Below are positions 1 to 5,918 of a DNA stretch of 6,778 nucleotides, in pieces (the stretch's first letter is position 1; each line of letters opens with the position of its first letter). A model generated the notes under the pieces. The model was not told the DNA's origin. It saw only the letters and a program-made list of their open reading frames with translations, and ran no database searches. The stretch is from Bordetella parapertussis (GTDB lineage: Bacteria > Pseudomonadota > Gammaproteobacteria > Burkholderiales > Burkholderiaceae_B): the NCBI GenBank assembly GCA_943331855.1, contig CALQNE010000190.1, positions 1-6,778 of the forward strand, read 5' to 3'. The position numbers were made by a program, and so were the translations under genes.

Positions 1-698
1 GGAAACGTTGCTGAACGTTTATTGTCGGTGATGCCGATGCCACGCATCCGTCCGCTCTGTACGTGCGGCCCTGAAACCGGTGTATTACTCAAGGCAACAT
101 GCACAGACCCACCCATCAAATCCGTCAACATCGCCGGCGCTGATTTATATGGCACATGTAAAAGATCGATCTGCGCCAGGCTCCGAAAGTATTCCATACC
201 AAGATGTGAGGTCGTGCCGTTTCCGTCTGAACCAAAGACCACTTTGCCTGGATTTTTTTGGGCATAGGCGATTAACTCTTGAACAGAGTTCACTGGCAAA
301 TCATTATTGACCACCATTAAATTCACTACGCGCAAGGCATTTGCAATCAAGGTCAGGTCTTTTTCAACGCTATACGGAACCTTGCTCAACAACGAAATAT
401 TGGTTGCCAGAGACACCACATTTCCATAAGCAAGCGTATAGCCATCCGGTGCCGAGCGAACAAGATCCATAGTCGAGATCACATAGGATGCACCCGGCTT
501 GTTTTCAATCACAATCGGCACACCCATTTGTTTAGACATCTGGGCGCCAAGCGTGCGCATCAGTACATCAGGGGCGCCACCGGGGGCAGATCCCACAATT
601 AAGCGAATTGGCTTATCTGGATAGGCTGCGAACACATGGCCCGCCAACAGACAAGTCAGGCTTGCAATCCAGGACAGCAGCATAGAGGTCTTTTTCAT
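1..698 (-). CDS. Bug/TctC-family periplasmic solute-binding protein, C-terminus cut by window edge
   Basis: The reverse-strand reading frame is open from an ATG at 698 to the window edge and gives 232 residues; family members usually have about 320-330, so roughly 90 are missing. Residues 1-24 form a Sec signal peptide (MKK, a hydrophobic core, then VFA before AYPDKPIRL), so the product should be periplasmic. The first ligand-binding loop is present as SAPGGAPD after RLIVG. Later family marks are ENKPGAS, APDGYTL, GNGTTSHLGMEYF and HVPYKSAPAMLTDL, followed by SGRMRGIGIT. Bug proteins bind carboxylates or related small organic acids and hand them to tripartite tricarboxylate transporters; no TctA or TctB gene is visible here, as is usual for orphan Bug genes. 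The ligand cannot be told from sequence. The start fits the signal peptide, but the ribosome site (GCGAGCG) is weak. It is transcribed divergently from the aldolase-family gene at 807. Confidence 0.93.
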   Translation of the reverse strand, partial: MKKTSMLLSWIASLTCLLAGHVFAAYPDKPIRLIVGSAPGGAPDVLMRTLGAQMSKQMGVPIVIENKPGASYVISTMDLVRSAPDGYTLAYGNVVSLATNISLLSKVPYSVEKDLTLIANALRVVNLMVVNNDLPVNSVQELIAYAQKNPGKVVFGSDGNGTTSHLGMEYFRSLAQIDLLHVPYKSAPAMLTDLMGGSVHVALSNTPVSGPHVQSGRMRGIGITDNKRSATF

Positions 699-718
699 GC
701 GCACGCTCGCAAAAAATA

Positions 719-740
719 ACATTGGGTTAACCTAGAATGT
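719..740. promoter_or_regulatory. Inverted-repeat element in divergent intergenic region
   Basis: ACATT (719-723) and AATGT (736-740) form 5-bp inverted arms around a core that contains the 8-bp palindrome GGTTAACC (725-732). The arms and the core palindrome are centred one base apart, so it is not one perfect repeat. A TAGAAT hexamer at 733-738 could act as a rightward -10 box, but I see no convincing -35 partner. The position between two divergent genes suits an operator. The arms are short enough to occur by chance, so this is a weak call. Confidence 0.25.
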
Positions 741-762
741 ACAACTAAAGCTGCAGTAAACT

Positions 763-777
763 TTTGATCGCGTCAAA
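763..777. promoter_or_regulatory. Short inverted repeat TTTGA-N5-TCAAA upstream of the aldolase-family gene
   Basis: TTTGA (763-767) and TCAAA (773-777) flank TCGCG. It resembles an FNR/CRP-family site (TTGAT-N4-ATCAA) but is one base too short between the half-sites, so a true FNR match is unlikely. It lies 30 bp before the ATG at 807 and could be an operator for another regulator. Support comes only from position and symmetry. Confidence 0.2.
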
Positions 778-795
778 CGACTTGAACCGTAGGAT

Positions 796-800
796 AGGAG
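796..800 (+). promoter_or_regulatory. Ribosome binding site of the aldolase-family gene
   Basis: AGGAG stands six bases before the ATG at 807. It is a near-ideal Shine-Dalgarno sequence and fixes that ATG as the start. Confidence 0.8.
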
Positions 801-806
801 TGTTGC

Positions 807-1646
807 ATGCCTCAAACGCTGGATAAAAGCCCCAAGTTAGACCTTGGCGACCGAGAGTCGATTTACCAACCCTCACAAAAAGGGTTGATTTTTCCTCAAA
901 AACCAACCTTCGCATCGTTTGCGCAAGAGCGTCAGCACCTTAAAGAAAGACTCGTCGGAGCCTGTCGCGCTTTTGCGCTTCAGGGCTTTGATTATGGCTT
1001 TGCCGGGCACTTAACGATTCGCGATCCTGAACATCCTCATTTGTACTGGACCAATCCAATGGCCGTGCATTTTTCGCAGGTCAAAGTGTCAAACCTGATT
1101 CTTGCTGATCACCATGGCACCGTAGTCGAAGGCGATTACGCCATTAATCAGGCCGGCTTTGTTTTGCATGGTGCAGTGCACGAAATGCACCCCGATATCG
1201 TCGCGATGTGTCACGCACACACGACGTATGGCACAGCCTTTGCCTCACTGGGTAAAAAACTCGATCCGATCAGTCAGGATGCTGCGGCCTTCTATGAAGA
1301 CCACGTCGTGATTGGCGCCGAAGCGGGCCAAGTGGCCGTTGAAGCCAAGGCAGGTACGGGCGTTGCCGAATATTTCAAAGGCGTCAAAGCCGCCATTCAC
1401 CGCAATCATGGCCTGCTCACGGCCAGCCGGCATAGCATCGAAGCCGCCGCCTTTTGGTTCATTGCGCTTGAGCGCTGCTGTCAGCAACAATTGCTCATCG
1501 AAGCGACGGGGCTCAAGCCCATGATGGTGCCACACGATAAAGCCCTTTACAGCCGTGAACACGTGGGTAGCGAATACATTGGCTGGTTGCATTTTCAAAC
1601 AATCTGGAGCGAATTAATCCAGACACAACCAGACATGTTTGATTAA
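807..1646 (+). CDS. Class II aldolase/adducin-family protein
   Basis: This 279-residue cytosolic protein belongs to the metal-dependent class II aldolase/adducin (AraD/FucA) fold. The core begins near residue 45 with the FDYGFAGHLTIRDP segment (61-74), corresponding to the GN(I/L)S region of sugar-phosphate aldolases. Metal-ligand candidates are H136 and H138 (CHAH) and H201 (RNHGLLT). The ungapped match to L-fuculose-1-phosphate aldolase, as I recall that sequence, puts G117 where the catalytic Glu73 should be, within NQAGFVLH. The protein therefore probably does not carry out the classical retro-aldol reaction; this subgroup is common and mostly uncharacterised. The N-terminal 40 residues are polar and unmatched. 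The next gene starts 28 bp downstream, so the two are probably co-transcribed. The substrate is unknown; a small hydroxy- or keto-acid is a guess. Confidence 0.9.
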   Translation: MPQTLDKSPKLDLGDRESIYQPSQKGLIFPQKPTFASFAQERQHLKERLVGACRAFALQGFDYGFAGHLTIRDPEHPHLYWTNPMAVHFSQVKVSNLILADHHGTVVEGDYAINQAGFVLHGAVHEMHPDIVAMCHAHTTYGTAFASLGKKLDPISQDAAAFYEDHVVIGAEAGQVAVEAKAGTGVAEYFKGVKAAIHRNHGLLTASRHSIEAAAFWFIALERCCQQQLLIEATGLKPMMVPHDKALYSREHVGSEYIGWLHFQTIWSELIQTQPDMFD

Positions 1647-1674
1647 AACCTGATTTGCGAGATATCCAAAAAAA

Positions 1675-2334
1675 ATGAAAATTGGAATGATTGGTGCAGG
1701 ATTTATTGGTCAGGCACTCGCCCTGCTTTGCGTTAAAAACGGCCACACAGTGATGCTGAGTAACTCCAGAGGGCCGGATACCCTGGCTACGACAATCGCC
1801 GAAATTGGCTGTCTGGCTGGCACAGCGCAAGAAGCTGCAATCTTTGGGGATGTTGTTGTACTCACGGTTCCGTTTCACAGCTACCGAGCCGCACCCGTCG
1901 CGCCTCTTTCCGGAAAAGTTGTCATTGATACTTGTAACTACTATCCAAATCGCGATGGCACTATTGCAGCACTTGAAGAGCGACTCACCACGACAAGCGA
2001 GATGGTGGCAGAGCATCTTTCGGGCGCAAGAATCGTGAAAGCATTTAATGCAATTCTTGCAAAAGATCTCGATGTTGATGTGCAGTTACCTGGATTTTCG
2101 GGTCGCCGTGCTTTGCCTATTGCGGGAAACGACGCAGAGGCAAAAGCTATTGTCACGCATCTGCATCAGCAATTTGGCTTTGATGTCGTAGATGCAGGCA
2201 AGCTATCTGAGAGCTGGCGCTTTGAACGAGCCAAACCTGCTTATTGCATTCCACTGGATTGCGCCGGCCTGATCAAACAGTTAGCTGTCGCTGAAAGAAA
2301 CCATGAATTACCTGAAGGATCGTGGCGGCGTTGA
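1675..2334 (+). CDS. NADP-binding oxidoreductase, F420-dependent-reductase-like family
   Basis: This 219-residue protein starts straight at a Rossmann fold: KIGMIGAGFIGQAL, with GxGxxG at residues 7-12. After the second strand, SNSRGP (29-34) is the pattern that in F420H2:NADP oxidoreductases and related STEAP-type domains binds the 2'-phosphate of NADP, so NADP(H) is the probable cofactor. Strand ends at VVVLTVPF (60-67) and KVVIDTCNYYP (81-91), then IVKAFNAI (120-127) and LPIAGNDAEAK (147-157), are typical of the family. The length is normal and the C-terminus (LPEGSWRR) looks natural. The F420 family name comes from homology; most betaproteobacteria are not known to make F420, so the electron partner is open. 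There is no strong Shine-Dalgarno before the ATG, only an A-rich stretch, which fits translation following the aldolase-family gene 28 bp upstream. The substrate is unknown. Confidence 0.88.
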   Translation: MKIGMIGAGFIGQALALLCVKNGHTVMLSNSRGPDTLATTIAEIGCLAGTAQEAAIFGDVVVLTVPFHSYRAAPVAPLSGKVVIDTCNYYPNRDGTIAALEERLTTTSEMVAEHLSGARIVKAFNAILAKDLDVDVQLPGFSGRRALPIAGNDAEAKAIVTHLHQQFGFDVVDAGKLSESWRFERAKPAYCIPLDCAGLIKQLAVAERNHELPEGSWRR

Positions 2335-2408
2335 TGTCGGATCGAGTCATAATCAGATTACAAAATACCGATCAAACATCAGTACCCCATATTTGAATGC
2401 GAAATTTT

Positions 2409-2450
2409 TTACGCAAGAAATTTGATATAGATCAACAGAACCTCGCGTAA
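2409..2450. repeat. Inverted repeat TTACGC(A/G)AG flanking the FNR-type box
   Basis: TTACGCAAG (2409-2417) and CTCGCGTAA (2442-2450) are inverted copies matching at 8 of 9 positions, 24 bp apart. Their centre (2429.5) lies one base from the centre of the FNR-type box they enclose (2428.5). The near-coincidence suggests a composite regulatory site, perhaps for a second dimeric regulator or a DNA loop, but the long spacer leaves chance possible. Confidence 0.35.
2422..2435. promoter_or_regulatory. Perfect FNR/ANR-type binding site TTGAT-ATAG-ATCAA
   Basis: The 14-base sequence matches all ten fixed positions of the FNR/ANR/DNR consensus TTGAT-N4-ATCAA. By the simplest estimate (10 fixed bases) fewer than 0.01 such sites are expected by chance in a window of this size, and this one lies in the only intergenic gap before the monooxygenase. 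Its centre is about 95 bp before the ATG at 2524. A possible extended -10 element, TGTGATATT, lies at 2481-2489, which would place the box near -67; no standard -35 is seen. Whether it activates or represses, and whether the regulator senses oxygen or nitric oxide, cannot be read from the sequence. Confidence 0.7.
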
Positions 2451-2523
2451 GTCAAAAGAGAAAGTGCGTTGCCTCGGTCTTGTGATATTTTCATTGCTCT
2501 CACAAAATCAACAGAGACAATGT

Positions 2524-4137
2524 ATGAACAGCAAAGCATCTACTCAAGTCATTGACGCGATTATTATTGGCGCCGGCTTTTCAGGCATGTACCAATTACA
2601 CAGCCTGCGCGACAAGCTCGGCATGACAGCCAAAGTCATCGAACGTGCCTCAGGCGTAGGTGGCACCTGGTTCTGGAACCGCTACCCCGGTGCGAGGTGC
2701 GACTCTGAGAGTCATTCATACATGTTCTACTTCTCTGAAGAACTCGTACAAGAGTGGGATTGGTCTGAGCGCTTTCCCCAACAACCCGAACTCTTACGCT
2801 ACCTAAATTTTGTTGCTAACAAGCTTCATCTGCGCCCAGACATCAAATTCAACACGACAATGACGCAAGCACATTTTGATACAGCGACTAGCCGTTGGCT
2901 CGTCAAAACCGATACGGGTGAACAGTTTAGCGCTCAGTTTTTGATTACAGCCGTTGGTTGTCTATCTACCGCTAATGTGCCCAACATCGAAGGTCTAGCT
3001 GACTTTAAGGGCAAGTGGTACCACACGGGCGAGTGGCCACCCGAAGGCGTGGATTTCAAGAATAAAACTGTCGGCATTATTGGCACGGGATCCACTGGCA
3101 TCCAGGCTATTCCCGTCATTGCAGAACAAGCAGAACATCTAACTGTATTTCAGCGCACGGCCAACTACAGTCTGCCAGCACGTCACCATCCTTTGAGCGC
3201 TGAATTTAAGATCTACGCAAAAGAACATGCTGCGGATATCTATAAGATAATGACATCAAACACGAATGGTCATGCGTTCTATATTGAAGATCGCTCGGCC
3301 ATCGAAACTCCAGCTGATATTAGGAATAAAACCTACGAAGAAAAATGGGAAATGGGCGGTTTTCAGCTTCGTGCAGCATACCGAGATTTACTGACAGACG
3401 AGGCTGCCAACAAGACGGCAGCCGACTTTATTCGTGGAAAAATTCGCAGCATTGTCAACGATCCTAACGTAAGCGAATTACTCTCAGATATCGATCACCC
3501 GTTCGCAGCTAAACGCCCACCTGTCGATGCAAACTACTTTGAAACTTACAACCGTAAAAACGTCAGCTTAGTAGACTTACGCTCGGCTCCAATTGAAAAA
3601 ATTACTGCTAAAGGAATTAAAACTAAAGAGCGAGAATACGAATTCGATATTATCGTTTTCGCGACAGGTTTTGATGCGCTTACAGGTTCGTTGATGAAGC
3701 TTGATATTGTGGGCCGCAATCAGCGTTCACTAAAAGAATATTGGAGCGCCGGACCACGCACCAACTTAGGCTTGCAGATTCCCGGCTTTCCAAATCTGTT
3801 TATGATTACTGGGCCAGGCAGTCCCTCCGTTCTGTGTAACATGCCTCCGGCGATCGAACAGCATGTCGAGTGGATCACCGCCTGTATCCGAAACATGAGG
3901 GATAACGGTTTGAAGTGTGTCGAAACAAATGAAGCGGCTAGCGATGCCTGGCAGGTAGAAGTTGACCGCGTTGCCAATGAGACCTTGCTGCCCAAAGTGA
4001 AGCACTCGTGGTACCTAGGTGCAAACGTACCAGGTAAGCCACAAGTCTTTATGCCCTATGCAGGCGGATTCGCGCAGTATCGCCAGGTCTGTGACGAGGT
4101 CGTACGCGAAGGCTATAAAGGATTTCATTTGAGTTAG
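2524..4137 (+). CDS. Type I Baeyer-Villiger monooxygenase (FAD/NADPH-dependent)
   Basis: This 537-residue cytosolic flavoprotein should insert one oxygen atom of O2 next to a ketone carbonyl, giving an ester or lactone, with FAD and NADPH. Motifs in order are: FAD Rossmann GAGFSG (16-21); GGTWFWNRYPGARCD (46-60), with the conserved Asp60; the family fingerprint FxGxxxHTxxWP, exact at 161-172; NADPH Rossmann GTGSTG (187-192); KR with the probable active-site Arg331; ATGFD (380-384); and GPGSPSVLCNM (430-440). Length matches cyclohexanone and phenylacetone monooxygenases (about 540), and the protein looks intact and closer to those than to class B flavin monooxygenases that are not BVMOs. A GTG at 2464 would add 20 residues, but the ATG at 2524 puts the FAD motif at the usual distance and has AGAGAC upstream, so I chose it. 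The gene appears to have its own promoter region carrying an FNR-type box. No esterase or alcohol dehydrogenase gene adjoins it, so the ketone is unknown. Confidence 0.95.
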   Translation: MNSKASTQVIDAIIIGAGFSGMYQLHSLRDKLGMTAKVIERASGVGGTWFWNRYPGARCDSESHSYMFYFSEELVQEWDWSERFPQQPELLRYLNFVANKLHLRPDIKFNTTMTQAHFDTATSRWLVKTDTGEQFSAQFLITAVGCLSTANVPNIEGLADFKGKWYHTGEWPPEGVDFKNKTVGIIGTGSTGIQAIPVIAEQAEHLTVFQRTANYSLPARHHPLSAEFKIYAKEHAADIYKIMTSNTNGHAFYIEDRSAIETPADIRNKTYEEKWEMGGFQLRAAYRDLLTDEAANKTAADFIRGKIRSIVNDPNVSELLSDIDHPFAAKRPPVDANYFETYNRKNVSLVDLRSAPIEKITAKGIKTKEREYEFDIIVFATGFDALTGSLMKLDIVGRNQRSLKEYWSAGPRTNLGLQIPGFPNLFMITGPGSPSVLCNMPPAIEQHVEWITACIRNMRDNGLKCVETNEAASDAWQVEVDRVANETLLPKVKHSWYLGANVPGKPQVFMPYAGGFAQYRQVCDEVVREGYKGFHLS

Positions 4138-4144
4138 GGTAGGA

Positions 4145-4161
4145 TGCCCGTTGACTGGGCA
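4145..4161. terminator. Weak hairpin between convergent genes
   Basis: TGCCC (4145-4149) and GGGCA (4157-4161) can form a 5-bp GC-rich stem with a 7-base loop in the 38-bp gap between the monooxygenase stop and the end of the facing Bug-type gene. No T-run follows on either strand, so as an intrinsic terminator it is weak. Confidence 0.25.
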
Positions 4162-4175
4162 ACCGTCACTAACAA

Positions 4176-5156
4176 TCACTCAAACTTGATACCAGCGTCT
4201 TTAATGAGCTTATCCATCCGAGCCGACTCCTGCTGAATAAAGGTAGGGAATGCCTTGGGCCCAGAGCCATCGACAAGCAAGCCAAGTGCGTCTAGCTGCT
4301 TTCGAATCTCTGGATCTTTTGTGAAGGCATCCAACTGAGTGGCGAGTACTTGAGTAATCGAAGCCGGTAAGCCCGCAGGGGCCACGATGCCCAGCCAAGT
4401 TGCGATTTCATAGCCAGGAAGTCCGCTTTCGTCCAGCGTAGGCGTTTCGGAGAGCAGAGGCACCCTTTTCAGGGTTGAAACACCTAAACTCTTGAGCTGC
4501 CCTGTTTTGGTAAAGCGAGAGCCACTTAAGACGGTATCAAACATGACCTGCACGCGTCCTGCGAGCAAGTCCGTCACGGCGGGGCCACTCCCCTTATACG
4601 CAACGTGCGCCATTTCGATACCACTGGTTAGATTAAATGCCTCAGCAGAAAGATGCGAGGTCGACCCATTTCCAAACGACGCATAATTTAATTGCTTGGG
4701 CATACTCTTGGCATACGCAATGAATTCCTGCAGGTTCGTAACAGGCACCGACGGATGCACCACAAGCACCATCGGCACTTTGACCAGTAACGTGATGAAG
4801 GTGAAATCTTGCTCAGGGTTATAGGGCAGTCGTGCACCAAACGTGCTGCGTGCCAAGGTGAAATCTCCGGCCGAGGCCAGATACAAGGCATACCCATCAG
4901 CAGGCATACGCGCGACCTGCGCCGCAGCGATCGTTCCGGCAGCGCCCGGGCGATTTTCAACAACAAACTGTTGCCCCATGTGATTCGACAGATAGTTCGC
5001 GACCAAGCGACCAAAAATGTCCCCCGCCCCGCCAGGTGGGTAGCCAACGAGGAGTCGAACCGGCTTAGTCGGGTAGCTTGCGTTCGGGTCAGCGGCGAGC
5101 AATTGAGGAGCAATTCCGGCTGTCATTAACAGCGCAAGGGTTTGTCTTTTTTTCAT
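4176..5156 (-). CDS. Bug/TctC-family periplasmic solute-binding protein
   Basis: This complete 326-residue protein has the family's normal length. It begins with a Sec signal peptide (MKKRQTLALLMTAG, cleavage probably near residues 21-22) and should act in the periplasm as a binding protein for a small carboxylate or similar compound. Family marks are YPTKPVRLLVGYPPGGAGD (28-46), with the first ligand loop at YPPGGAGD, then ENRPGAAG (67-74), PADGYAL (85-91), FGNGSTSHLSAE (161-172), HVAYKGSGPAVTDLLAG (184-200) and ETPTLDESGLPGYE (237-250). The start is supported by AAGGAAG, nine bases upstream (plus-strand 5166-5172). It differs widely from the Bug protein at the left edge, so the two are separate family members rather than a recent duplication. 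It converges on the monooxygenase gene and diverges from the DUF1993 gene. No TctA/TctB partner is visible, so the ligand and transporter are unknown. Confidence 0.95.
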   Translation of the reverse strand: MKKRQTLALLMTAGIAPQLLAADPNASYPTKPVRLLVGYPPGGAGDIFGRLVANYLSNHMGQQFVVENRPGAAGTIAAAQVARMPADGYALYLASAGDFTLARSTFGARLPYNPEQDFTFITLLVKVPMVLVVHPSVPVTNLQEFIAYAKSMPKQLNYASFGNGSTSHLSAEAFNLTSGIEMAHVAYKGSGPAVTDLLAGRVQVMFDTVLSGSRFTKTGQLKSLGVSTLKRVPLLSETPTLDESGLPGYEIATWLGIVAPAGLPASITQVLATQLDAFTKDPEIRKQLDALGLLVDGSGPKAFPTFIQQESARMDKLIKDAGIKFE

Positions 5157-5242
5157 ATTATGCGACTTCCTTTTCGGTAAAGTGTATGAGATAACCGCTT
5201 TGTAAGCGACACTTATTTAAGGAAGGCTGCACGAACCCAAGC

Positions 5243-5255
5243 ACTGGCAGCCAGT
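5243..5255. promoter_or_regulatory. Palindrome ACTGGC-A-GCCAGT in divergent intergenic region
   Basis: Perfect 6-bp inverted arms with a one-base centre lie in the 198-bp region between the Bug-type gene and the DUF1993 gene. GGCTGC at 5225-5230 can also pair with GCAGCC inside it (5247-5252). An operator for one or both genes is possible. A site of this simplicity is expected once or twice by chance in a window this long, so only its position supports it. I see no convincing -35/-10 pair in this region. Confidence 0.25.
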
Positions 5256-5354
5256 AAAAAGTGGTGTACGCTTGCACAATAAGCCCAACCGTAGACCCCT
5301 AATTATCCAAGCCGTAGTCTTTGTTCTCAACTATATCTTAATCATCGGAATACC

Positions 5355-5864
5355 ATGTCGACCGCCCTCTATACCGCTACAGTTCCCGTTTTAAAGCAGA
5401 TGTTATTAGCGCTTAGCGATGTTCTAAAAAAAGGTGAAGCACATGCGCAACAACGCAACTTCGACCCCACCAACTTATTACAGTCGCGTCTGTTTCCTGA
5501 CATGCTTTCGCTTGTTCGCCAGGTGCAAATTGCCTGTGATTTTGCTAAAAGCGTTCCTTCACGTATCGCAGGCGTTGAAGTCGCAGCCTACGAAGACACT
5601 GAGCAAAGCTTTGCTGAACTACAGCAGCGCATCTCAAAGACCCTGGCACTCATTAACGGATTTACCTCGACGCAATTGAATGACAGCGCAGTCAAAGAAA
5701 TTGTTTTGCGTCCTGGTACACCCAAAGAGAAGAAGTTATCCGTTGAAGACTACGCTTTAAAATACGGCATGCCGCAATTCTTCTTTCATGTCACAACCGC
5801 CTATAACTTGCTACGTCACAATGGCGTCGAGATTGGCAAAAAAGACTTCATGGGTTCGTACTAG
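5355..5864 (+). CDS. DUF1993 family protein
   Basis: This 169-residue protein without a signal peptide or membrane segment matches the DUF1993 family in length and pattern. Recognisable parts are an N-terminal helix (YTATVPVLKQMLLAL), a segment after residue 40 with SRLFPDMLSLVRQVQIACDF (44-63), a middle charged helix (about 80-101), and the C-terminal mark FFFHVTTAYNLLRHNGV (142-158) ending in GKKDFMG. It is predicted mostly helical; I believe the family is related to DinB-type four-helix proteins, but that is from memory. H145 and H155 are candidates for functional residues. No biochemical role is established that I can name. The ATG at 5355 has a weak CGGAA ribosome site four bases before it. 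The gene stands alone on its strand: a divergent Bug-type gene lies upstream and a convergent dehalogenase gene downstream. Confidence 0.88.
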   Translation: MSTALYTATVPVLKQMLLALSDVLKKGEAHAQQRNFDPTNLLQSRLFPDMLSLVRQVQIACDFAKSVPSRIAGVEVAAYEDTEQSFAELQQRISKTLALINGFTSTQLNDSAVKEIVLRPGTPKEKKLSVEDYALKYGMPQFFFHVTTAYNLLRHNGVEIGKKDFMGSY

Positions 5865-5885
5865 TTTTTTTGCAAGAGCAGCACC

Positions 5886-5912
5886 GCAGCGGTCTCAGTG
5901 AGAGCCCGCTGC
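5886..5912. terminator. Hairpin between convergent DUF1993 and dehalogenase genes
   Basis: GCAGCGG (5886-5892) pairs with CCGCTGC (5906-5912), and TCTC (5893-5896) pairs with GAGA (5900-5903), leaving a 3-base loop and a 2-base bulge. It lies in the 54-bp gap between two stop codons facing each other, so it could serve both strands. The T-run typical of intrinsic terminators is missing after the stem; a run of seven T lies instead at 5865-5871, before it. Termination is therefore plausible but not textbook. Confidence 0.45.
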
Positions 5913-5918
5913 ATTTCA

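Noticed and set aside
22..310. Two plus-strand open frames at the left edge
   Set aside because: They lie opposite the well-supported Bug-type gene on the minus strand, and their translations show no family pattern.
763..777. Second FNR box upstream of the aldolase-family gene
   Set aside because: The half-sites are separated by one base too few for the FNR consensus, so it is listed only as a weak inverted repeat.
1513..2016. Minus-strand open frame of 167 codons overlapping the aldolase and oxidoreductase genes
   Set aside because: It lies across two genes with clear family motifs and its translation has no recognisable domain; it is a shadow frame.
2464..2523. GTG start adding 20 residues to the monooxygenase, with a partly hydrophobic extension
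   Set aside because: The ATG at 2524 places the FAD-binding motif at the normal distance, these enzymes are cytosolic, and the extension falls in the leader region behind the FNR-type box.
4688..5129. Open frames on both strands inside the second Bug-type gene (141 and 106 codons)
   Set aside because: Out-of-frame translations, rich in Arg, Cys and Trp or otherwise unstructured, inside a gene whose protein is clearly a Bug family member.
5243..5255. Palindrome as strong evidence of an operator
   Set aside because: Six-base arms with a one-base spacer are expected about once or twice by chance in a window of this length, so it is kept only at low confidence.
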